From contig JBCAML010000006.1 of the NCBI GenBank assembly GCA_038503075.1, positions 558,001 to 622,000 on the forward strand: 64,000 nucleotides of DNA, given 5' to 3'. The notes beneath the pieces were generated by a model that saw nothing but the letters and a program-made list of their open reading frames with translations, did no database searches and was not told the origin of the DNA. The position numbers were made by a program, and so were the translations under genes. Source of the stretch: Gyromitra esculenta. Its lineage: Eukaryota; Ascomycota; Pezizomycetes; Pezizales; Discinaceae. Below, piece after piece: positions 1 through 11,700 of this stretch; the first letter of the stretch is position 1; the number at the start of each line of letters is the position of its first letter.

Positions 1-1501
1 CTAAATGTGGTTATGCATATGCTGTTTCTGGTACTCATCCGTGTCTAGGGCGACAGACGATTTTCCTCTTCATTTTCTCCCTTTCTTGCTCTTTCCAACT
101 CCTCCTTCTGCAGCTTGATCCTCCTCCTTTACAAGCCTTTTATCGTCATCTCATCATCGCCTCCTTCTTCTTTAGCTTGTTTTCTTTCATAGGCCTCTCT
201 TCTCTCCCAACCTCCACGCTTGTTTCTGCTTCTCCTGCGCCTGGAGCCTGAGACAACCTCGGAAAGATCCACTTCGCGAACATCGGATTTCATCTGCCGA
301 GCTCGAGTTTTGTCGTGTTTAAGCATAGATTTATTTCATCTGGGGATGGCGCATTTTAGCATTTTCCCTTTTTTTCATCATTTGGTTTTTTTTTTTTCCC
401 CCTGGAGTGGAAGGCTTGTGGTTTCGTCAGGATGTTGGGGTTTTACATCCGGGGATTTTCATTATTCATTTTGTCATCCAAAAAAAGTTTTCTAGGGCAT
501 GTAAGATTTCAACGGCGGTGGAGGGGATGGTGATGGGGAGAGCATGTGTATTTTCTGAAATGTTCTTTTAGTTTCGTTTCGTTTGGCACTTTTTTGTTTG
601 CGCAATAGCGTGATTTTTGTATTGTGGGACTGCTGGAGTTGGACAGGGCATCTTTTTTTTTTTATTGAAGGGAGTTTGTATCTTTCTCTTTACGCACAAC
701 GTGGCGGAGATGCGGAAGTTTACATCGTATTTGTCACATCATACCCCCCCCATTGTTTGTTTTCTATTTTTGAGTGTGGTTCTTGTGGGGAGAGAGGAGG
801 ATGGTTTTGGGGTTTTATCAGTAGCAATCAGTTTAATTTTTACTGCTTTTCTTCCTTGTTCCTGCTTTGGATGGTGATATTGTACTTTTTCGTTGTTGTC
901 GTTGTTGTCGTTGTCATCGTCGGTATGGGGGTTGTCGGCATGGGGGTTGTCTTCTTGTTGCGCTCGTTGCTTGTTCTTCATCAGATCTCACTCGCGATGG
1001 CTCAAAGGCGTCGACGACGAAAATACTCTCCACTTATTTATTTTTTTGCGCGTGTTATGATGATGAGTTTCCTTTGTTACGAAGTAACGGCTACGATTAT
1101 GATTATGATTATGGTTATGATTACGACTATGATTACGGCTATGATGGGGTGGGACGGACGGAAATAAATAAATAAATAAATGGATAAGCTGAATCTGAAG
1201 GTGTGCTGGACGAGCTTCCATGAATGTTGATAGTGATGGCGGGGTATTCTTAGCTGTATGCAAGTGAGAGAGAGAGCAGGTGGTTCTTTTCTCCGTGGTA
1301 AGATGGGTGTGGCTTATATGTGCCCACTCTGCGGTTGGGCTGGAGTGTCTGTTGGGTATCAAACTCATCTAATCAAGCACAGAAATGGGAATAAAAATAG
1401 AAATGCCGCCTAATCTAACCGTGTAACTCCGCGTAAACCGCAGCGAAGAAGAGAGGAGGACAAATGCAAGAAGAAGGAGAAAAGAAGAAGAAGGAAACCA
1501 G
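1..1501. other. T-rich non-coding flank with microsatellites
   Basis: I see no gene here that I can support. The plus strand has long T runs, a GTTGTC-type trinucleotide tract near 895-925, a GATTAT-type tract at 1095-1144 and an AAAT tract near 1163-1181. A 65-codon reading frame on the minus strand (129-326) is rich in Arg, Lys and Glu and looks codon-like, but it has no recognisable domain. It could be the 5' exon of a gene running out of the window to the left. Confidence 0.5.
1095..1181. repeat. Imperfect GATTAT tract followed by AAAT tetranucleotide tract
   Basis: Positions 1095-1144 consist of imperfect six-base units of the type GATTAT or GACTAT. Positions 1163-1181 are a run of the tetranucleotide AAAT. 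Both lie outside any supported gene. The six-base tract is open in two frames and produces spurious Met/Ile- or Tyr/Asp-rich translations. Confidence 0.8.
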
Positions 1502-2380
1502 TCAAACTAGAACACCATGATATTCAGCACGCCGATACTTCGTCTTCAACCCGGGCCACTGCACGATGAACCTGTTTACAAACGGGTACAGCATGCGGCC
1601 GGATAGCGACAGAGAACTGACACGAGCGAAAGACTCCACATAGATCGTACGTGTATTGCAGAGTCCCAGGAACTTGCACGAGATCGTTAGCATCGCATCT
1701 GCCCACCCACCCCTCCACCATGGGGGGTAGAGCGGAGAAGAGAGATATTTACCTTGAATAGAAAACACACAGCAACCATCATGACAGCAGACCCAGGCCC
1801 ATTGCAAACCACTACATCCGGTACCGTATCTCCGCCGGCGAACGCACGCACACACCCGAGCAGACACAAGATGCAGCTCCACGGCGTCGACAGCCAGCTC
1901 TGTCCGACCCTACGGGCGCGCGGGATCTCGCAGAGACCGTAAGGGTGGTATGTGGAAGGGGCGCTTTCCTCGATGCGTCCTCCTCTCAGTGTCTTCAATG
2001 GGGCTTCTGCGGTCCCTGCTTCGGACTGCAGACGGGATTCAAAGGCGCTGGCTTTCTGCGCCGAGAGAGAGTCGCCGGATGAGAACACGTAGGTTCGTCT
2101 GAAACGGCCTTTTGGCGGGAGCGCTGAGATCAGTGACAGCATCTCGGCGGTATGTCCGCCGGAGCCCAGCAGGAACAGAACATGGGGGGCAGAGCTGTGG
2201 GCGACTTGGGCGCGCGGCGGGACTGGATTGAAGTAGGGGGTTATTGCATATAGACGGTGCTGCAGACAGTGTCAGCACAATGTAATCTCCAGCTGAGAGT
2301 GCAATCAGGGTGCCGACAATTGCGAGCAGGATTCCAGCAAGGGCGGCGAAGAGGCAGAGGCAGAGGCAGAGGACCGCCAT
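1502..2380 (-). CDS. ALG14: UDP-GlcNAc transferase subunit ALG14
   Basis: ALG14 is the membrane anchor that brings catalytic ALG13 to the cytosolic face of the ER. Together they add the second GlcNAc to dolichol-PP-GlcNAc in N-glycan assembly. Model: complement(1502..1672, 1753..2259, 2318..2380), 246 aa. Exon 1 encodes a Leu/Ala-rich transmembrane helix from the only sensible ATG. Exon 2 carries the hallmark GSGGHTAEM and then PDVVVCNGPGSAV. Exon 3 carries IYVESFARV and ends near VQWPGL, all typical of the family, and the length is normal. The second intron (80 nt, donor GTAAAT, branch CTAAC) is convincing. The first intron (58 nt, CTGAC branch, CTGCAG acceptor) needs an unusual GTCGGC donor, so the exon 1 boundary is less certain. 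It is divergent from the bL27m gene. Confidence 0.9.
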
Positions 2381-2539
2381 CGCGACAGAAAGAGAGCCAG
2401 CCGGAGCCCGCAGCTCTCGCAGCTGCCGGCCTGCGCTGTCCGCGGGAGGGCGGGTAACTGCGCCAAGTCCTGCCGCAGAAGAAGTTGATGCTCGAGATAT
2501 CCTTTCCCTCCCCCCCACCCTCAACTGCGCGCAGCCACG
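2381..2539. promoter_or_regulatory. Shared divergent promoter of ALG14 and bL27m
   Basis: Only 159 bp separate the ATG of ALG14 (minus strand) from that of bL27m (plus strand). The 5' UTRs and any promoter elements of both genes must lie here or inside the genes. The segment is GC-rich with a C-rich tract near 2508-2520 and no obvious TATA box. Shared control is inferred from the geometry alone. Confidence 0.6.
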
Positions 2540-3243
2540 ATGCTTCTCCCACGGATACTCAGCGCTCTCCGCACGGCGCTCCCCCGCTCCCCGCTCCCGC
2601 CGCCGCCGACTCTCGCCCACGTCCGCCATGCCACCCATAAAGCCTCGAAAGCCTCCAACGGGGCCAAAAACGGCCCCGGAAAACGACTGGGCGCCAAAAA
2701 GACAACCGGTACAATCCCAACCATCCCACAGCCATAAACCCACTGCGCCCCCCCTCTCGCCCTCGCTGACTCTCGAATGCAGGTGAGCGTGTGCGCACCG
2801 GAATGATAATCTACCGCCAACGCGGAACCGTTTGGCACCCCGGCGAGAACGCAGGCATGGGCCGAGACCACACCATCTTTGCCCTGCAGCCCGGCTACGT
2901 CCGCTACTACAAAGACCCCAAGAACCATCCGAAGCGCCAGTTTATTGGGATCGCGCTGAAGCCCGACCAGGCCATGCCGAGACCGCCCGGTGCTGCTCGG
3001 ACGAGACGGCTGGGCATGGTGCCGGTGCCGCTATACGAACGCCCGAGCATCGCGGTGAAGCCTGGGACTCCGCTTACCCGCGAAGAGTCGTATAAGGTTG
3101 CCGAGGGCTCCTACATCCCAAGGCCGGCTAACTGGAGGATTGGGAAGGTCATGCCTAAGCTGGTGAGGAAGAAGGTGAGGGCGGAATCGAGGCGGAAGGG
3201 TATCAGGAAGAAGGAGGTTTCCTTGAAGAAGAAGAGGAAATAG
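2540..3243 (+). CDS. Mitochondrial large-subunit ribosomal protein bL27m (MRP7/MRPL2 type)
   Basis: Mitochondrial homologue of bacterial L27, which sits near the peptidyl-transferase centre. Model: join(2540..2708, 2783..3243), 209 aa. Residues 1-30 form an Arg/Ala/Pro-rich presequence without acidic residues, as expected for import. The conserved L27 core follows: [23 protein letters not shown] is interrupted after KKTTG by a 74-nt intron (donor GTACAA, CTGAC branch, TGCAG). It resumes with the L27 segments [15 protein letters not shown] and GRDHTIFAL. The C-terminal extension, ending in a very basic KKKRK tail, is typical of fungal mitochondrial L27. The gene is divergent from ALG14. Confidence 0.93.
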
Positions 3244-3429
3244 GCGGGACATTGAGGGGTAGGAGGTGGGGGAAGGTTGTGGGAGAATGGGCTGATCTAC
3301 AGTAGATAAACTCCGTGAAGGGGGGGGGTCCTTTCGGATCTTTGGTTTGCATTGTGTGTAAAATCCCCAGATGATCTCGCTTCTGTATCATTAAATAAAG
3401 CAGAATAAATAAATAAACACGACTTCTCT

Positions 3430-4360
3430 GTGTAGCGAGTGATACTTCATGAACAAAACGGCGATGTCTGTGGTTGCTATGTCGAGGACCTCCGCGCAGA
3501 ACCCATCGAACAAGATTGGCTTTATCGACAGAATTATGAAACGAAGCACCTCGAAGTACGCAGTCGAAGACGAGAAAACACGGGCCAGTGGCTTCTAGAA
3601 GCGCTGATATTCAAACAGGGATATGTTCTTGCTTGTCTGTTTCCATGTCGAGTGTCTCTGCCAACAAGTAACAGCAAAGCAAATCATTGCTGCTCTCGAA
3701 AGGCTAAAAGCTCCCCCTGCTGGAAACACCTCCTTGGAGCTCACCTACGACGGGGTTATAGAGGGTATCTACGGCTGCCTGGTTGCGCCAAAGTGGCTTT
3801 GGAGGTCTTTGCATGGCTTGTAAAAGCCACCCGCACGCTGACAGTTGGCGGACTTCAACAAGCAATGTCTATCGAGCCTGAGATATACGGACTCGACGAG
3901 CCTGATACTGGGCAGGACAGCAACACTCGACATTTGTGGTGGCCTCGTAACGATAGACGAACACATAGACACCATTCGATTAGCGCACTACACGGCCCAA
4001 GAATACCTTTTGAAGAACTCAACGATATCTATCGCCAGATGCAGATCTATATACACAGCCATGACTTGCATAGCTTCCCTTCCATTCGATGTCTTCGCTG
4101 AGATCTCTACATCTTGGCATATCGAATACCTCTTCCTGCGTTTTCACCTTAGATGCTGCAGCGAGAATCCATCGACGCACACTGTTTTCACACTGCTGGG
4201 CAAACCAGGAAACCAGGAAACGTATTTACAATACGACAAAAACAAGCTCGGGCCTTCTCCTCGACCTTTGCAGGTAGCAGCATCATATTTAGGGCGCCTT
4301 ACGGCCGTTCGACCACCGCACCGGAGTGGCTGTCTCGTGCCTCGCACCTCTTCTTGAGAC
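3430..4360 (+). pseudogene. Decayed NACHT-type NLR gene (P-loop core missing)
   Basis: Pieces of a fungal NLR-like (NACHT) protein can be read on the plus strand, but in shifting frames. At about 3560-3620 one frame gives ENTGQWLLEA, the conserved lead-in to fungal NACHT domains. It is followed at once, in another frame, by FLLVCFHVECLCQ and EGIYGC (3620-3790), which belong downstream of NACHT. A third frame carries the winged-helix-like LTVGGLQQAMSIEP. The next carries ICGGLVTID, IRLAHYTAQEYL and CIASLPFDVF, ending with a PLQVAASYLGRL-like start of a repeat region. The Walker A/B core that should lie between the first two pieces is absent. The frame changes and the missing core indicate a dead gene. 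Family assignment rests on remembered motif order, not a search. Confidence 0.7.
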
Positions 4361-6706
4361 TGCTGTATAGCGCGTAAATACCAATCAATTGCCTCCCGTG
4401 TGTCCATACCACATTTTCTGTGCATACACCTGGGATTTTGTATTTCATCAATACACTTTTATTGCAAATTCATCGCATAACTATTACACAACGCACGTAG
4501 TCCGACTATGTTCCTCCCAAATCGATCACGCTATTTTACTGCGCCTCTTGCGCGCTGCTCTGGCCTAGAAATGTTGTGCCATTCACACAACCGTAATTGT
4601 ATTACCATAATGTACTTTACTCCTCCCGCTCTCTCCAAGTATAGCAAACAGTCCGTGAAATATACCTAAAGGTTATAAAATCTGAACTGCTTGGCTCAGG
4701 AATCTCTGTAAAAAATGCCATTCCTCTAAGAAGGATATGGATAAATGGGCCTGCAAACCCCCAACTCAAACCAAGAAACAGCGCAGCCCGGGGAGCTCCG
4801 CAAAAAGTGCCACCTGACTGCATCTCGTAGATGTTCGTGCTTGCACCCGTTTTTGCTCCAGGAAATTGGCTACTCTTCATGGATTTCTCAGTGCTGCACT
4901 AGTTGTCTTTGGAAACACAAGCCTTTAACAATCCGTTTTAGCTTGTTGTTAGTACCAGAGTTTCTGGGCTGGAAACGGTAAAATAAAGAATAAACATTTC
5001 AGCCAACTATGTAGGTCTTTGAACCATTTTCTAACAGCTCCACAATAACCTGGAAGAAGTCCCACTACTTAACGACCACTATTACCTTAATGCATGTATC
5101 ATACGGAACCGCCAATGGGATTGTATGGCCACTAGTAGCTCCTGCAACCCGATTGCTGATAATAGCAGGTATTCTCCTGGGATGGAAAGTTTGGAGATCT
5201 AGCCTTTCTATAGTATGAGTGATAATTGTTGTTGGGATTTTAGGAATAGGGCTGCCTTTCATACAATAAGTTGTTAGGATAGTTGCTGAAGTTAAAAGTA
5301 TTGAATGGTCTTATTCATCAAAAGCGACCTGGACGATATATTTAGTTAATGGCATCAAAGCAGCTGCAAGGAATACATTAGCAGTAGAAGTTGTGCTTGC
5401 CAATATAGTATGGGCTAAGCGGGGGGAGCAGATGTAAAAACAGTAGACGAAGATGCCGTAGCAATATTTAGTGAAACTAGTGCTATCGAAGCACGGAGAA
5501 TGGATAAGTTAGCACTGTAGACCCAAAGAGATCAATAAATTTCCAATACTCCCCCGGCTTGAATAGCCTCGACAAATTGCTGCACCTCCAATCCTGTGAT
5601 GAAAGGCTGTGAATACAGTTTCTCTTTGGTGTTTATCCATAACAGCGCAAGACGAAGCTCGACGATAGAGAATGAGGCGGCCAGTTCTAATACTGTAAAC
5701 CGCTCACGAGCAGCATGTTAGAGGGTGCTAGCATTATAATTAGAGAATAAAGCTTCCTATAATCTCAAGCCGTTCATGCATAACAATTCATCCCCTACAC
5801 CACCACCCATCATGGTGTTGCCGCCAAGGACCATGTATCTGGAGCCCCTGGTCGAGCAGGGAAGATGAGGGGCGGTTACGTTGGTTCAGTTCTCAAGGGG
5901 AAATTTGAAGGACGAGCTGATTAGAGTTTAGTATCCGACTATAGGTTTGCATTGAGAGAAAGATCGAGGAGGAGGATGATGATGATAGAAATGAATTCTA
6001 GATGGATTTTACTGATAGTCTACTTAAATTACGATATGATGCTGTCACCTTATTGAGCTAAATGCATATGCTAGAGTGCTAGCCTTGAAAGTAAATCTGT
6101 AATGCGTTAGTTGGGTTTTTATCTGATTGCGGGGAGTGAAACAATGGATAGGAGGATCGAAAGAAGACGGTGGCGGGACAGTGATCTCCCGCGGACCGAT
6201 TCTGGATAGATACATATATCCCCTTCAATATCGATGTCGGTCATCCAAGTCTTGCTAATTTGCAGACTTCTGTTTCTCAAGAATTGTTTTTTGAATGGCA
6301 CTGGTAGGGTTTATCGGTTAGAGGCAATTGAATGTCGAATTCTCTCAGAGCATGTGTCTATGGGGGCTCGTAAAAGAAGAGAATGTAGATGCAGTGGAAG
6401 TGAGAGGGGTGGTGGAAGTGTGGGAGAAGAGCTGGTGGGAGAAACGTCCAATGTCTGGCAGCAACGAGACGAGGGCACAGCACAGGGATCGTCTTCTTGG
6501 CGTGCGTCGAAATAAGATGCGGCTCTGAGAATGGCCCAATCGGCTTTGGCGGCGGTGTCTTGGCTGATTCTGTCCTAAACATTTTTTCGTTCTCACAGAC
6601 AACCATCGCTGACTCTCTTGCCCAGTGCCTGTCCAGCGCGGCCGAAAACGGACAGACGGACAGACGGAGAGCGTTTACACGATATCTACAGATACAATAC
6701 AATACA
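4361..6706. other. AT-rich intergenic stretch with decayed coding traces
   Basis: No intact gene. Positions 4360-5040 show nothing recognisable. Ankyrin-like traces are annotated separately at 5280-5510. A further open minus-strand stretch at about 5536-5695 reads as a plausible protein segment (ELRLALLWINTK, ITGLEVQQFVEAIQ) without a start or a family I recognise. Positions 5700-6700 carry only the probable 5' flank of RPC40. Confidence 0.5.
5280..5510 (+). pseudogene. Possible ankyrin-repeat remnant of the upstream NLR relic
   Basis: Two frames contain ankyrin-like phrases. AAARNTLAVEVVLAN resembles the helix pair, and GADVKTVDEDA (about 5426-5460) resembles the loop and start of the next repeat. 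They are separated by a frameshift and stop codons. The position about 1 kb after the NACHT relic, on the same strand, fits a NACHT-ankyrin architecture. This is inference from short matches. Confidence 0.35.
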
Positions 6707-8099
6707 ATGCCGTCCTCTGGCCCCGTGGACCCACGACGGGTATGCTCCCAGTTGTCCTATAGTAGGCGGAAAGCTGACTCTGCGCAGGTAGTCGGAGTGC
6801 AGGCGGAGATCGTGACGAATGTCACGTCGACCGACTTCCCAGGCCATTGGCCCAACGAAGATCACGCGTGGGACATCAACAAGTTCAAAGAGGTAGTCAT
6901 CCCCTCCACTTCTTCTCTTCACCACCCCCACCACCCTCTGCCCCTCCTTCTGCCCCTCTAACATCCATCAAGACCTTCCGTGTCGAATTTCACCGCAATT
7001 CCCCCCTGTTTGCTGAATTCGACCTCATCCATATCGATGCCTCCATTGCAAATACCTTCCGCCGTATTCTCCTCGCCGAAGTCCCCTCCCTCGCCATCGA
7101 AACAGTCTATGTCCAAACCAACACCTCCATCATCCAAGACGAAGTCCTCTCCCACCGTCTCGGTCTAATACCACTGACAGGTGACAAAAGGGCATTAGCG
7201 GGGATGCAATGGTTCCTAAGTAAGCCCTCCCCAGTCCCCAGGCATAATACACCCAAAGGGCCAAAATCAAAAGCTAACATCCTCGCAGAACCAGAGCCCG
7301 GTGAACCCTCGCAAGACCCAACCGACGAGAACACCATCGTCCTCCACCTCCGCGCTGCTTGCGAACGAATCCCTGGTGTCCCCAAGTCTGAAACTGATCC
7401 AGCAAAACTCTACACCAACTCCTCCGTCTACGCAAGCGACATCATCTTCGAGCCCGCCGGAAAGCAAGTCCACTCGTTCGCAGCAAACCCTGTGCGCGCC
7501 ACAAACCCCGACATCCTCATCGCGAAAATGCGTCCAGGACAGGAGATCGATGTCACCATGCACTGCATCAAAGGTATCGGACAGGACCATGCTAAATTCT
7601 CGCCCGTTGCCACAGCAAGTTACAGGCTACTACCGCTCATTAAAATCACTAAGCCGATTCGCGGCAAAGCAGCGGAGCGGTTTGCAGCATGCTTTCCGAG
7701 GGGAGTTATAGCTTTTGAGGCTGATGAGGAGACGGGAGAGAAGAGGGCTGTTGTGGGAAATGCGAGGAATGATACGGTCTCCAGAGAGGTTTTGAGACAT
7801 GAGGAGTTTAAGGGCTGCGTGGAGTTGGGGCGGGTGCGGGATCATTTTATCTGTACATTCCACCTTTATCCATCCCCATTGGTAATGATGGTAGTGCTAA
7901 CAGGGTTATAGTCTCAATCGAGTCCACGGGCCAATTCGACGCTGACGAACTCTTCCTCTCGGCCGTCGGCGTGCTGAAAGCGAAATGCAACGTGCTGAAA
8001 CGTGAGACGCATCGGATGTTGAGGAAACAGAAATTAGATGCCCGGAGTGGAGGAGGGGATGGGAGGTTGAAGAAGGGTGAGAGAGGGTGGGTAGAATAA
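6707..8099 (+). CDS. RPC40: RNA polymerases I and III common subunit AC40 (RPC40/RPAC1)
   Basis: AC40 is the alpha-like subunit shared by RNA polymerases I and III and pairs with AC19 to nucleate core assembly. Model: join(6707..6739, 6788..6892, 6973..7219, 7289..7852, 7912..8099), 378 aa. All introns are 48-80 nt GT-AG, several with a CTAAC branch. Diagnostic pieces are VEFHRNSPLFAEFDLIHIDA, ASIANTFRRILLAEVPSLAIE and DEVLSHRLGLIPL (alpha-motif family). A later segment reads HCIKGIGQDHAKFSPVATASYR. The last junction restores DHFIFSIESTGQ. The C-terminus is basic and ends in GWVE. The length is slightly above yeast AC40, with the extra residues at the N-terminus and in the tail. Confidence 0.95.
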
Positions 8100-8328
8100 T
8101 TGAGAGGCTCTCGGAGTGGTACGATAGATTGCGTTTTTTTGTAGATACGTACAAGTGGCGAAATGAACGGCTAGCATGGTACATTTTAAGCCCTGGTTGT
8201 GGTGTTTGAAAGAGAAGCGATCGTAGTAGCTTGTTGGATCATGAATTGTCACCCGGTTTTCTTTTCCTTGTTATAAGAATTCACATAGTGAAATTCAGAC
8301 TTACCCATGCGAAACCCGAAGAGAAACG

Positions 8329-8468
8329 TGTTGGATATATGGTATAAATCCATAGGCTTCCTAGAATTCACGTCCTCCGACGGGATACCGGTTCGGCTAC
8401 AAGCTTTAGTTTATATGAGGGTTGCTCGGGCCAATCTATTCGGTGCTCAGAGAATCCCCTATAGCCGG
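8329..8468 (+). repeat. Dispersed repeat copy A (second copy at 22831-22940, minus strand)
   Basis: Two blocks match the reverse complement of 22831-22940. One is a 35-base block starting GTTGGATATATGG and ending GGCTTCCTAG, with about three mismatches. The other is a block of roughly 33 bases starting ATGAGGGTTGCTCGGGCC (8416-8448). The spacing between blocks differs by about 30 bases, so one copy has an indel. Neither copy lies in a supported gene. The family is unknown and could be a decayed mobile element or a duplicated gene fragment. Confidence 0.6.
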
Positions 8469-8636
8469 CTTTGATGGTTTTATAGCGAATATATATATAG
8501 GGGCTTGATGCTCGTGTTTAGTTTTCCTTTCTCTTCTCTTCTTCACCGCACAGCGCAGACATACGAATATATTCATTATCTTCAACGATACGCGTATTTT
8601 ACTAAGAAAGGGCCACAACATAGCCCACGGCCCATC

Positions 8637-8664
8637 TACAGCCGCTGAGCAGCCGCTGAGCAGC
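8637..8664. repeat. Tandem CAGCCGCTGAG duplication
   Basis: The unit CAGCCGCTGAG occurs twice in direct succession and is followed by a partial third copy. It lies in non-coding DNA and no function is apparent. Confidence 0.75.
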
Positions 8665-9389
8665 TAAAGTGGGCTATGCTGAAAACAGGAGGATTAGAAA
8701 TAACACCTAACCTATGTATTGAAGATGGCAACAGTCTACTATCGGTTTCTAGGATTCGAAGCATTCAGGGCGGTAACAACTAATGATCGGTGGCGAAAAA
8801 GTGCTCTGGGGTGCTCATACCTCCTAGCAGGCTTGAATTCGTACAACCTCCTATCCAGATCCAACCGCCAAGAACGAACGAACGGTAGGTTTACATGTAG
8901 AAAATCCATCTTTGCTAGCACTAGCTTAGGGTAGAAAGAGAATTAAAGAAACGGGATGTCGAGGCTGCGATACATACATGTAGAAATGCATTAAACGAAA
9001 TAGGCTGGATCCGAAAGATAAAATCCAGTCCCTTCACACGATATCACTCACGTCAAAAAAAACTATGTAGGTTTCTAATAGGTCTCTCTGGAGGTCTCGT
9101 TCATTGGTTAGTTCCTTGGGATCGAATGTTCTAGAACAGTTATCGACTTGCTATCTCGCAGTCTTGGGGGTTCCCAGATAGTATATTTAAAGATTGGGAG
9201 TATGTCAAATCTACAGGTTGATTTAACTGTAGTAACATTTCTAATACCTACAGTTCTTACGTTTCAATTTGCCTGGATCGAATAGCGATCAATGAGGATT
9301 TCCATTATGGGTTCCCAAGACAGCCCTCCACAACTGCGAAGGCCCTCCCTGAACACTTTCTACCAAGGGGCGGATGGGAGAGTAATTTA

Positions 9390-9660
9390 GAACTTATTCA
9401 ATTTGACCCGGTCGACTATTTCCACCCAACTTTAAAGAGTTCAGCACCCGTCGTCGTAGTGAAGCTTATGGATTTAAGCTTTAAAGAACATTCTAGAGAA
9501 CTTAATCGAGGAGTTGATAGGGACTGGGATGTGTAGCTCTATGTACTCGTTCTTATTTAGATAGAATGACTATGCTACAATCGTTGGGGGTTCAGGCGCG
9601 CTTGATCATCGCCGACTTTATGCTGGCTAGCAGCAGTAAGGGATGGAAAAACAGCCCCAG
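9390..9660 (+). pseudogene. Possible remnant of a fungal protein-kinase-like gene
   Basis: One frame reads APVVVVKLMDLSFKEHSREL, which resembles the VVxK beta-3 strand region of the kinase-like proteins common in filamentous fungi. About 90 bases later another frame reads LQSLGVQARLIIADFMLA, similar to the following helix and strand. Stop codons lie between and around them. The match is short and from memory, so this is a weak call. Confidence 0.25.
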
Positions 9661-11700
9661 GACAGCCACCTCGGCTCTACATATTGGTGCTTAGCGATAA
9701 TAGAACCGGGGATCAGCTTCTTGCATTATAGGTTTCTAGTCCTTCCCTGATTCGACACCCGTGTTAAACTATGGTTTGGCTATCACTGGCAGTGTTATGA
9801 AGCTGTTATAACTTGCAGTAGGCAAGTCACCGCTTGTCACTCGCGACTGGAAAAATGCTTTCGATTTAGCGTTAGCCGAGTCCAAAACGATTGGGAAACC
9901 ACTGCTGTAATCTCAAACTGTTTTTGCAAGGGCTGATGTGCATCGGGCGCTGGCCGCGGGTGTTGAGAATCGCCAAGCGTCGATGTGTGTTCAGTTAACC
10001 GCCAAGAGATCGATGAGGATCGACTGTTCGCAACTCTAACACCTCCCTGTCCGTGTGATTTCTCCGTCAGCCTCCACCCCAAGAACAACGACACAAACGG
10101 AGAATCTTCGGAACAAAAATAATATAGAGGGGTTCCATCTGGATTCTACCAGCTCCTCTAACGACTCAGCAATGGGGGGCGCGGAACTTGGCGACAGCCT
10201 TGGAGGCAGCAAGTGCTTCTTGTCTGTTCCCATCACAGTCCAGAGAAATGAGGGGTCATGTGAAGGATAAATACTATCAACACAGCCAGGGCAGCTTTTC
10301 CCAAGCCCGCTCTGGAGAGGCTATGGCTCGTTGCAAAAATTATTTCTTTATCAAGGGGTTTCGCTCGTCAGCCACCACCCAGCGAATTCAAGAAAACGTA
10401 TTCGTCGTTGCATCTCCAGCCAGCGCGACGGTCGGAACCGAGATAACCTTGGTCAGGGTTGCCACAAAGTCCCGAGAGACGTGATCATCTCTCCAGAGAA
10501 AAAAGAGGGAGAAAGAAGGAAAAGAGAGATCGGCCTGAACGAGAAATTTGAACCTCTTTTATGATGGCTTTGGGGCTCTCGAAGGCAGTTTTTGGCCCGT
10601 TTTTTTGATTTTGCTAACTTGTTGAAGCCATTAATTCTATGGCTGTGGTTATTTTTCTGGTTTGGTATCCCCCCCCCTTCGGCCCGACCACCAAACAGTT
10701 TGCCGACGCAGTACTTCGACGGCACTGCTTGACGAAGAAAATTAGTAGTAATAGGGGCATTTGTACCCGGACAGTTCCAGCAATCTTTTCGGAATAAATG
10801 TTCCGGAACCGTGACGGAACGCTGTTGGAAGATCAACTGTGAATGCCCCTACTGCTACGCGCGTGTAAGGTTTTTATTTAAAAATGATTGCTAGATCAAG
10901 TGAAGGGGAAGTTTGGTATTTGGGTTGATGTTGGGACTACGATTATGATGGAGGGCAGACTGTCCTAGGGATAATCCATACCCCATGGGGATTCTGCGAG
11001 TTTGGTATTCGACCTAACGAAATACAGAGGGAAAGGGGAGGAGGACAGAGTATGTCTATATATATTGGACTTTTGGATGAGAACTGGAGGATTTTCTGGG
11101 GGGGGTCTCTTATGTGTGATTTGTCTATATGGGCTGTTCACGCACTGCCTTGACTGCAGGTAACTCATCAGATAGAAGAAGTGTACTCTCCCTCCCGATG
11201 ATTGTTGCTCCCGAATAAATAGCACATACATAAGGGCAACAGTAAGAAGGAGGGGGAGGAGTGGGAGAGGAGGTAAAGCGGGACTGGCAGGTAATGACTT
11301 GGGGGAGGGGGGACAGCAGAGATGCATCACCATCACCAGAGGAAGAGCTGAGAACTCCAAAAGAAGCAGTTCCATGGGTCGATCTGGTGGAGTCTTGGCG
11401 GCCACCCCCAACCCTCACGCAGCAGAGGCAACGGGCCCAACGCCTCTCCACCTCGCTACTCACGCTGCAGCCACAGTTCTCTATCAGAACAACTGCGATT
11501 CCTCCTCCTCACAGCCCTGTTTCCAACAATCGACCGCGCGACACCGACACTTTTGCGACATCTGGCCTTCATATTGCCCGGGTGCTGGGACGCTTCCGAG
11601 TATATCTCCTGCGTGAATTCCTGGTGGAATTCTCAATCGCTAACGGACACTCGTTGTTTCAGGTGGTTATCACGAAGTGAGCTTCGTGACGCCAACCACC

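Larger units (their letters stand above)
8100..11700. other. Intergenic region upstream of the CTK1 homologue
   Basis: No intact gene. It contains one copy of a dispersed repeat (8329-8468), a short tandem duplication at 8637-8664, and kinase-like traces near 9390-9660. Positions 9700-11300 show nothing I can interpret. Positions 11300-11700 are the probable 5' UTR and promoter of the kinase gene. A TTTCAG|GT site near 11660 could be the end of a 5' UTR intron. Confidence 0.5.

Noticed and set aside
129..326. A 65-codon Arg/Lys/Glu-rich minus-strand frame
   Set aside because: The codon pattern is plausible but there is no domain, no upstream exon, and the likely continuation is outside the window. 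Kept only as a note.
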